Below are positions 59,013 to 64,000 of a stretch of DNA of 64,000 nt, in pieces. Numbering within the stretch: position 1 is the first letter of the stretch; each line of letters begins with the position of its first letter. Source of the DNA: Halomonas sp. GT (GTDB lineage Bacteria; Pseudomonadota; Gammaproteobacteria; Pseudomonadales; Halomonadaceae); the NCBI RefSeq assembly GCF_002082565.1, contig NZ_CP020562.1:3472001-3536000 (forward strand), written 5' to 3'. The notes under the pieces are model-generated. The model had not been told where the DNA came from and ran no database searches. It worked only from the letters and a program-made list of their open reading frames with translations. The position numbers and the translations under genes are program-made.

Positions 59013-59216
59013 TCAATCACGCAGCGACGCATAGTACGCGCGAATATGGTCGGTTTCGTGGTAATTCGTTGTTTGTTTTTTAGGCTCAATCGACGCGGTG
59101 TTATCGGCTTGAGCTAGCGTGACGTGACCTACTGCGGCGGCCGCACCGGCAGCGGCGGTTCCTAGTCCAACGGTTTTCATAAACCGGCGGCGCTCAGGGT
59201 TGTGTGACGTGTGCAT
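59013..59216 (-). CDS. Small Tat-signal protein of the formate dehydrogenase operon
   Basis: A 67-residue protein starting at ATG 59216 after GAGGAG. It begins with a Tat-type signal ('ERRRFMKTVGLGTAAAGAAA'), followed by a short mature tail 'TTNYHETDHIRAYYASLRD'. Such small Tat proteins precede the catalytic subunit gene in many proteobacterial fdh operons (fdhX type). Their exact role, perhaps assembly or a structural subunit, is not settled. Confidence 0.82.
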   Translation of the reverse strand: MHTSHNPERRRFMKTVGLGTAAAGAAAAVGHVTLAQADNTASIEPKKQTTNYHETDHIRAYYASLRD

Positions 59217-59295
59217 GGGTTTCTCCTCTATCATGCCCTTTTTCTTATGCATGGCCCGTAGGCCCAATTATTCGCTTACCACTGCGCACTGCCAC

Positions 59296-59949
59296 TCACG
59301 GTGTGACGTCGCGCGCCGCGCCGGTTGCGTTTGTCGTTGGCTCCACAATACGCACCGGTTGATAGGCCGCTCTTTCGCTCAACGTTGCCTGCTCGCTTTC
59401 CATAAACGCGCCGCCCAACTGGCCAAGCGATGCGTAAAAAACAGTGTCTACTTTAGTGAGGTCGTCAAAACAGCGCGTTGACCAGGGAGCAATGTGTTGC
59501 TGGAAGAAGTAGCTCTGCTCGCTACTTTGTGACGTAATCAGCATCGCCATGACCTCACATATAGCAGCCAAATGATCTTCTGGCTCGCGGGTATGCTCGC
59601 TACGTTCAAACCCCAGTGCCCGAAGATCCTGACGCAAGGCAACCAATGCTGCCTCCATTAATTCCCCGTTGCGGTACCAAGACGCGTAGGGCACTACCTC
59701 GCCCTGAATGACGCCAACAAGAAGGCGAAAGTGGGCACGCTGAAGGCTATCTACACTGCTTTGGCTAGCGGCACTCGAGAGCGATGTCCAACACTCAGCC
59801 AGTCGGCTGCCGTCTTGTTCAATGTCTAGGCTGGCTAGCCACGTCAACAACTCACTGTCGGGTGCTTGCCGAAGCAGGCTGGCTAAAAGCTGATAAATAT
59901 CGGCCCGCAGTGCGTCGGTATCGCTAAGTGTGGGCATTGCATCACTCAT
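59296..59949 (-). CDS. TorD-family chaperone for formate dehydrogenase
   Basis: A 217-residue all-helical TorD/DmsD-type chaperone. 'RADIYQLLASLL' at the start and 'EVVPYASWYRNGELMEAALV' and 'REPEDHLAAICEVMAMLI' match the family core (the E-P-x-D-H motif). It probably binds the Tat leader of the catalytic subunit until cofactor is loaded. It lies between the ferredoxin-like gene and the small Tat gene. Confidence 0.88.
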   Translation of the reverse strand: MSDAMPTLSDTDALRADIYQLLASLLRQAPDSELLTWLASLDIEQDGSRLAECWTSLSSAASQSSVDSLQRAHFRLLVGVIQGEVVPYASWYRNGELMEAALVALRQDLRALGFERSEHTREPEDHLAAICEVMAMLITSQSSEQSYFFQQHIAPWSTRCFDDLTKVDTVFYASLGQLGGAFMESEQATLSERAAYQPVRIVEPTTNATGAARDVTP

Positions 59950-59953
59950 TGCT

Positions 59954-61672
59954 TTACACCTTTAGTTGCGCATCAGGGTCACGGATCATGGTTTTCCACA
60001 CATCTTTGACCCGACAGTCCTCGCACATTTCTAGCCGCGCTAGTGCATCGCCCGCGAAATAGGGGTGGTTAGCTAGCTTCGCTTTGATCGTTGCTATCGT
60101 ACTGGCAGTGGCAAACGGCTTGCCGCAGCCAATACACTCAAAGGCCGCCTCTTCGTGGCAAATGTGCCTTGTATCGCGTTCCGGCGCAGCCAAAAAACCA
60201 GGTAGCAGCGTAATCGCGTCTTCAGGGCACGCCTGTTCACAGAGCCCGCACTGCACACAGTCGGACTCCAAAAAACTTAGTGCTGGTGTATCGCCCCCTG
60301 CTTTTAATGCAGGCGTCGGACAATTACTAACGCAGGCATGGCAAAGCGTGCAGGCCTCACGATCGACTTGAATGCCGCCATAAGCTGCCCCTTTAGGCAT
60401 GCTATGCCGATCATTACTAGGTGCGCCAAGTGCCGCAAGTGTTGCTAGCACTTGATTAAAGCGGGCGCGCTTATGGGGTTCAGTAAAGTTCAGCGTAGCA
60501 TCGGTAAATGGTGTAAGAGAGGGAAGTGCATCACGCTGTTCAGTCGCCTCTGGCTGCAGCAGCTTAATCCGCGCGGCGTCATGCCCCAGCGCCTCTAGCA
60601 AGCCGTGGGCTTGGGCGACTTGATGGGTGATGAACGTGGCTAAACGAGGAGGCATATCATTGTGCAACTGAATGCGCACTTCAGCAGCCCCATTCGCCAG
60701 CGCGGTAAGCCATTGATCGTGGCCAGCAGCCCCCAGCTCTTCAAGCGGGACATCAAGCAGGTGGCCTGGTGTAACAACATCTGCTTTGCGTTCAGCATCA
60801 AGAGAGTCATGGGTGACAAAACGCATCACAGGCGCTTGACCACCCGCCTCGCGGTAGGCAGCCAACCACGTCGCTAACGTGTCTTGCTGACGACGAGTTT
60901 CCGGCAGGCGAAATTCAATCGCACCGGTTGGGCAAGCACTGGTACAACTGCCCACCCCTTGGCAAAGGAACGGGTCAATTTCAATACGCGATTCAATGCG
61001 TCCCTGAACGCTGGAGATAGCATCTGCAGGGCAAACATCCAAACAGCGCGTACAGCCAACGTTGCCACTCGCGGAATGCGCGCAGAGATCACTATTAACC
61101 TGAAAATAGCGTGGTTTATCGAACTCACCGACGAGGTCAATAACGCTTTCCAACACCTCACCGCGCTGAGATTCTTGTGCCAACCAGTCCAGGCACACAT
61201 AGCCTGGCGGGGGGATTTCCCATGACTGAGTACTGTTCGACGTGCCTGTTGCCGTTAAGTCGAGCACCACGTCAAACACGTCACGCTCAATCAGTGCTTG
61301 AGCCAGATTGAGCGTGTCGTCATCCAGGGGCGCGAGTTCAACGTGAAAGGCACCAAGATAACCAGTGATTCGCAGCTGAGATTGCTGGGTATCGCTTAAC
61401 GTTTGGCAGGTAAGGGGTTCACTGGCAGCCGCTAAATCAACTGCAGAATCAGTTGTCAGCAGCGTCAACGATGCCAAGCCACGGCCCTGTAACACTCGGA
61501 CGGCTTGGCTAACGTCGTGTGAGTTGCCTATCAACAGCGCGTGGCCGCGGCTGTGATAAGTCACGTTAGCAGGCGTTAGGTTAACCGGCCAAGAGATACG
61601 CTGGCGTACCGCTTCGCGAGCGGTGACGTTAATCTGGTCATCTACCGATGCCAGTTGGATTCGTTGGTTCAT
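59954..61672 (-). CDS. Multi-cluster 4Fe-4S ferredoxin-like protein
   Basis: A 572-residue cytoplasmic iron-sulfur protein. A central pair of cluster sites ('CTRCLDVCPADAI', then 'CQGVGSCTSACPTGAI') and a C-terminal pair ('CTLCHACVSNCPTPAL', 'CVQCGLCEQACPEDAI') are clear, and extra Cys lie near the end ('CIGCGKPF', 'MCEDCRVKDVW'). It is regularly encoded with fdh accessory genes. It may supply electrons or act in maturation; its role is not known. It is the first gene after a 187-base gap and may head the main fdh transcript. Confidence 0.85.
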   Translation of the reverse strand: MNQRIQLASVDDQINVTAREAVRQRISWPVNLTPANVTYHSRGHALLIGNSHDVSQAVRVLQGRGLASLTLLTTDSAVDLAAASEPLTCQTLSDTQQSQLRITGYLGAFHVELAPLDDDTLNLAQALIERDVFDVVLDLTATGTSNSTQSWEIPPPGYVCLDWLAQESQRGEVLESVIDLVGEFDKPRYFQVNSDLCAHSASGNVGCTRCLDVCPADAISSVQGRIESRIEIDPFLCQGVGSCTSACPTGAIEFRLPETRRQQDTLATWLAAYREAGGQAPVMRFVTHDSLDAERKADVVTPGHLLDVPLEELGAAGHDQWLTALANGAAEVRIQLHNDMPPRLATFITHQVAQAHGLLEALGHDAARIKLLQPEATEQRDALPSLTPFTDATLNFTEPHKRARFNQVLATLAALGAPSNDRHSMPKGAAYGGIQVDREACTLCHACVSNCPTPALKAGGDTPALSFLESDCVQCGLCEQACPEDAITLLPGFLAAPERDTRHICHEEAAFECIGCGKPFATASTIATIKAKLANHPYFAGDALARLEMCEDCRVKDVWKTMIRDPDAQLKV

Positions 61673-61859
61673 GCATTCTCACGGTCAGAAAGTCGTTTTT
61701 TTTATAATTAAAAGTCATGTTTTTTTACTTTAAAGATATATCTTAGCGCTTTCTCAACCTTGAGCGTATGGTGCCTAGGCTTTTTTTGCCACTTTAAAGC
61801 GCATTAGTGTCTCAACGCTTTATCACCAAAACCACAATAACCAACTGTTTATAAAAGGT
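61673..61859 (-). promoter_or_regulatory. A+T-rich gap, likely promoter region of the fdh operon
   Basis: A strongly A+T-rich 187-base stretch between the DUF3306 gene and the ferredoxin-like gene, with poly-T runs and a 12-base palindrome AAGATATATCTT (61733-61744). I cannot assign -35/-10 elements or an FNR-type site with confidence. Confidence 0.4.
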
Positions 61860-62477
61860 TTAATCCTTTTTAATACATTCGTCTACCTTGCTATTGGATG
61901 AATCAGACTGGTCGTCTAGTGACGTTTTTTGTACAAAACTTCCATCGCCTTTACAGGCGGTAACGCCTTCAGATGGGGTAGGCGTATCGTCATCCACGAT
62001 ATTCTCATCACCTGCTTCTGCTGGCCTATCTAATGCCTCTTCCGCCTTGTTTGCCCAGCGGCGAAGCTTGCTAGCTAACTCAGTGGCCATAGGCTTTAAC
62101 TGCTGACGATAATCAGCATCGTAGTCATCCAACCCATCACGTACGTTGTAGTTACCGGTGGCCCATAGCCTTTTAAGGGCACGGCGGCGCAGTGCAGCGC
62201 TAACACCAGGTGCCATGAATCCACTGAAATCGCTGCCTGCCGGTAAGTTATCAGGGTCGGGTAAGGTGTGATCCAAGCTCCCAGGAAGGGGGGGCGGGTC
62301 ATCAACGGTAGCCTCTGCATCCAACAAATCATCATCGCTGGAAGTAGCGCTTATCGCATCGGCCTCTAGCCCTGACTTCGGCTCTGCGCTTCCGTTGGGA
62401 GGGTTATCTAATGCTGCATCTGCTTCGTCGCTTTCAACGCCACGTTTTTTACGTGACCAGCGTTCAAATCTGCTCAC
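61860..62477 (-). CDS. DUF3306 family protein
   Basis: A 205-residue acidic protein. The N-terminal 'MSRFERWSRKKRG' and the central 'FSGFMAPGVSAALRRRALKR' and 'LWATGNYNVRDGLDDYDADY' are the DUF3306 core; the flanks are disordered and acidic. It is found next to DUF3305 in formate dehydrogenase gene clusters, and its function is unknown. Its start overlaps the DUF3305 stop (ATGA). Confidence 0.87.
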   Translation of the reverse strand: MSRFERWSRKKRGVESDEADAALDNPPNGSAEPKSGLEADAISATSSDDDLLDAEATVDDPPPLPGSLDHTLPDPDNLPAGSDFSGFMAPGVSAALRRRALKRLWATGNYNVRDGLDDYDADYRQQLKPMATELASKLRRWANKAEEALDRPAEAGDENIVDDDTPTPSEGVTACKGDGSFVQKTSLDDQSDSSNSKVDECIKKD

Positions 62478-62914
62478 TGGGGCTGCTCCTTGGTCGGGGT
62501 TTCTTTGGCCCGACCGGCTCCCTTATGCTTCTTTTTGCGCTTTTCTGGTGGTGCTTCACCATGACGCGCTAAATAGCTTTCCAGCCATACCTGAATCGCC
62601 ATCGGCATCGATGCTTCGAGTACCTGCTGTTCACCATCAAGCCAACCTGCTGCGACATCTTGGCTTGCGGTAATAGCATCAGGCTTGGGCGCTTGTCCGG
62701 TAAAACCAGCGCGAACAAAAAGACGCGGGGTTGCTGACGTAAGGTTAAAGCGGTAGGCCGCACGCTCGGTCATCGATAATTGAAGGTTAAGCACATAGTC
62801 ACCTTGCTCACCTGGCGTTAGCTCAGCGATACGCCATTGCGTTAAGGTAAAGCCCCTCACCTGCTTGGGCTCTGCCACCAAGGTAATGCTCAAAGAGCGC
62901 AGATTATCACTCAT
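62474..62914 (-). CDS. DUF3305 family protein
   Basis: A 146-residue protein of unknown function. 'SITLVAEPKQVRGFTLTQWR' and 'YRFNLTSATPRLFVRAGF' are the DUF3305 core. A very basic Lys-rich tail ('EKRKKKHKGAGRAKE') contrasts with the acidic partner DUF3306, hinting at direct interaction (inference). It is the first gene of the minus-strand accessory pair and is divergent from fdhD. Confidence 0.87.
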   Translation of the reverse strand: MSDNLRSLSITLVAEPKQVRGFTLTQWRIAELTPGEQGDYVLNLQLSMTERAAYRFNLTSATPRLFVRAGFTGQAPKPDAITASQDVAAGWLDGEQQVLEASMPMAIQVWLESYLARHGEAPPEKRKKKHKGAGRAKETPTKEQPQ

Positions 62915-63003
62915 ACGGATAGACCACCTTAGACCTTGAATGGGTAGACAAGTAAGCCTTTAGAGCGCCATCATCGTCAACTCAGAGTGTTTTACTCAAC
63001 TAT

Positions 63004-63009
63004 TATAAT
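63004..63009 (+). promoter_or_regulatory. Possible -10 box of fdhD
   Basis: TATAAT at 63004-63009 in the gap between the divergent DUF3305 and fdhD genes, about 50 bases before the fdhD ATG. No good -35 is visible at 17 bases. TTACATG occurs twice just downstream (near 63010 and 63023) and might be a regulator site. Confidence 0.4.
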
Positions 63010-63060
63010 TTACATGTATGCGTTACATGATTCTTCACTAGGTTCCAACGAGGATTGCGG

Positions 63061-63918
63061 ATGCCCGCCCTTCAGTTAAGCCGAGCCCGCTTACCGGCCA
63101 CGACGACAATCGATGTGATGGATGCTTACGGCGACTCTCGCCAGCAAGCCATCGCCGCAGAGCGCGCGCTAACGGTTTATCTCAATAAGCGCGAAATTGT
63201 CACGCTAATGACGCTGGGCGACGACCCTGAAGCGCTTGTCGTGGGCTACCTACGTAACCAAGGATTACTGCGCCGTGCAGAAGACCTGTTGGTGGTACAG
63301 GTGGATTGGGAGGTAGAAGCTGCTGCTGTTGTCACCGACTATTTACCCGACGATTTAGATAATCGACTGAGTACCCGCACCGTCACCACGGGTTGCGGTC
63401 AAGGCACCGTATTTGGCAAATTACTCGAACAAACATCGCTCTCTGAATTACCTGAGACACCGCTTGCGCAATCAACGCTCTATCAGTTGCTAACCAATTT
63501 GAATACCTATAACGAAACCTACCGTAGCGCGGGAGCAGTGCATGGTTGCGCGCTGTGCCACCAAAGCCGTGTGCTCGACTTCGTTGAAGATGTCGGACGT
63601 CACAATGCGGTGGATACCCTGGCAGGCCACCAGTGGCTCAACCAGGCCGAAAGCAGTCGTGCTGATATTTTCTATACCACTGGCCGCCTAACTTCCGAAA
63701 TGGTGTTGAAAGTGGCGCAAATGGGGATCAGCGTGCTGGTTTCACGTTCAGGGGTGACCCAAAAAGGTGTGGAGCTGGCGGAACGCTTCGGCGTGATGCT
63801 GATTGCTCGGGCGAAAGGCAAAAACTTCCAGGCGATTAATACCGCTAACCGCCTAACGTTAGATGCCATCCCAGCCAAACCACCCAGTGCGCGCACGTCT
63901 AAGGAGGCCGGTATATGA
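63061..63918 (+). CDS. fdhD: Formate dehydrogenase accessory sulfurtransferase
   Basis: A 285-residue FdhD that transfers sulfur from a cysteine desulfurase to the bis-MGD cofactor. 'RALTVYLNKREIVTLMTLGD' at the N-terminus, the key 'GAVHGCALC' CxxC-type loop and 'EDVGRHNAVDTLAGH' are intact. 'YTTGRLTSEMVLKVAQMGI' is another family block. ATG 63061 follows GAGG at seven bases. It overlaps the start of mobA (ATGA). Confidence 0.94.
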   Translation: MPALQLSRARLPATTTIDVMDAYGDSRQQAIAAERALTVYLNKREIVTLMTLGDDPEALVVGYLRNQGLLRRAEDLLVVQVDWEVEAAAVVTDYLPDDLDNRLSTRTVTTGCGQGTVFGKLLEQTSLSELPETPLAQSTLYQLLTNLNTYNETYRSAGAVHGCALCHQSRVLDFVEDVGRHNAVDTLAGHQWLNQAESSRADIFYTTGRLTSEMVLKVAQMGISVLVSRSGVTQKGVELAERFGVMLIARAKGKNFQAINTANRLTLDAIPAKPPSARTSKEAGI

Positions 63919-64000
63919 TCACCCCGCAAACCCTCACTGGCATGATTCTCGCGGGCGGCGAAGGCCGCCGTATGGGTGGGCGTGACAAAGGCCTTGAACC
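63915..64000 (+). CDS. mobA: Molybdenum cofactor guanylyltransferase (MobA), 5' part only
   Basis: The first 28 codons are in the window. The nucleotide-binding signature is 'MILAGGEGRRMGGRDKGLE', matching MobA. It attaches GMP to molybdopterin to make the MGD used by formate dehydrogenase. It is translationally coupled to fdhD through an ATGA overlap and is cut by the window end. Confidence 0.9.
   Translation, partial: MITPQTLTGMILAGGEGRRMGGRDKGLE

Overview
The window looks like chromosomal DNA of a halophilic gammaproteobacterium, most likely a Halomonas or Vreelandella relative (Halomonadaceae). This is inferred from moderate-to-high G+C, acidic proteins and the gene repertoire; no rRNA or other phylogenetic marker is present, so it remains an inference. 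I see no tRNA, rRNA, CRISPR array, insertion sequence or prophage. Nearly all of it is dense coding sequence with short intergenic gaps.

Layout. 0-3 kb: two tandem fliD (flagellar cap) paralogs on the minus strand, each behind its own sigma-28-type promoter. 3-13 kb: housekeeping and envelope genes (a serine hydrolase, YqhA, ExoD, TerB-like, YejK, a YadGH-type ABC exporter, PpiC, a class-A beta-lactamase-like protein, a membrane acyltransferase, an acidic secreted protein) with two short tandem-repeat tracts. 13-16 kb: a CaiB/BaiF CoA-transferase and an HMG-CoA-lyase-like enzyme. 15.6-22.9 kb: a minus-strand operon fitting conversion of 2-ketoarginine through 4-guanidinobutyrate to 4-aminobutyrate (guanidinobutyrase/agmatinase family, YjiH-type membrane protein, AruI-like ThDP decarboxylase, aldehyde dehydrogenase). 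It has a recognisable sigma-54 promoter and repeated upstream sites and faces a divergent sigma-54 activator gene. 23-27 kb: a UgpB/MalK-type ABC importer with an internal hairpin after the binding-protein gene. 27-31.6 kb: methionine-salvage genes mtnA, mtnB, mtnC, mtnD and mtnK. 31.6-33 kb: a membrane diguanylate cyclase.

33-39.2 kb is the most novel-looking block. A DeoR-type repressor is divergent from an FbpABC/AfuABC-type importer whose operon ends with a beta-CASP metallo-beta-lactamase hydrolase and a stand-alone HAD phosphatase closely resembling the 3'-phosphatase half of T4 polynucleotide kinase. The shared control region holds three CGAAAGC boxes spaced exactly 21 bp apart. Together this suggests regulated uptake and breakdown of a phosphorylated, possibly nucleic-acid-derived, compound. 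Next come a PadR regulator and a small DUF2306-like membrane protein with twin TATGCA-N6-TGCATA operators, and a sodium:solute symporter.

42.4-52.2 kb: a complete chemosensory operon (MCP, CheB, CheR-TPR, CheA-REC, a single REC protein, an Hpt-REC-REC-GGDEF diguanylate cyclase, CheW and a degenerate CheW). It resembles Wsp-type pathways that control c-di-GMP rather than swimming. 52.2-64 kb: molybdenum-cofactor genes (moeA, moaB, partial mobA) around a membrane-bound, Tat-exported formate dehydrogenase (catalytic subunit with Cys rather than selenocysteine, Fe-S subunit, cytochrome b subunit) and its accessory genes (small Tat protein, TorD-like chaperone, multi-cluster ferredoxin, DUF3306, DUF3305, FdhD).

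Several start sites were chosen over longer open frames because a ribosome-binding site, signal peptide or upstream hairpin supports the shorter form; these are stated per gene. Specific substrates of the transporters and of the orphan enzymes cannot be read from sequence alone.
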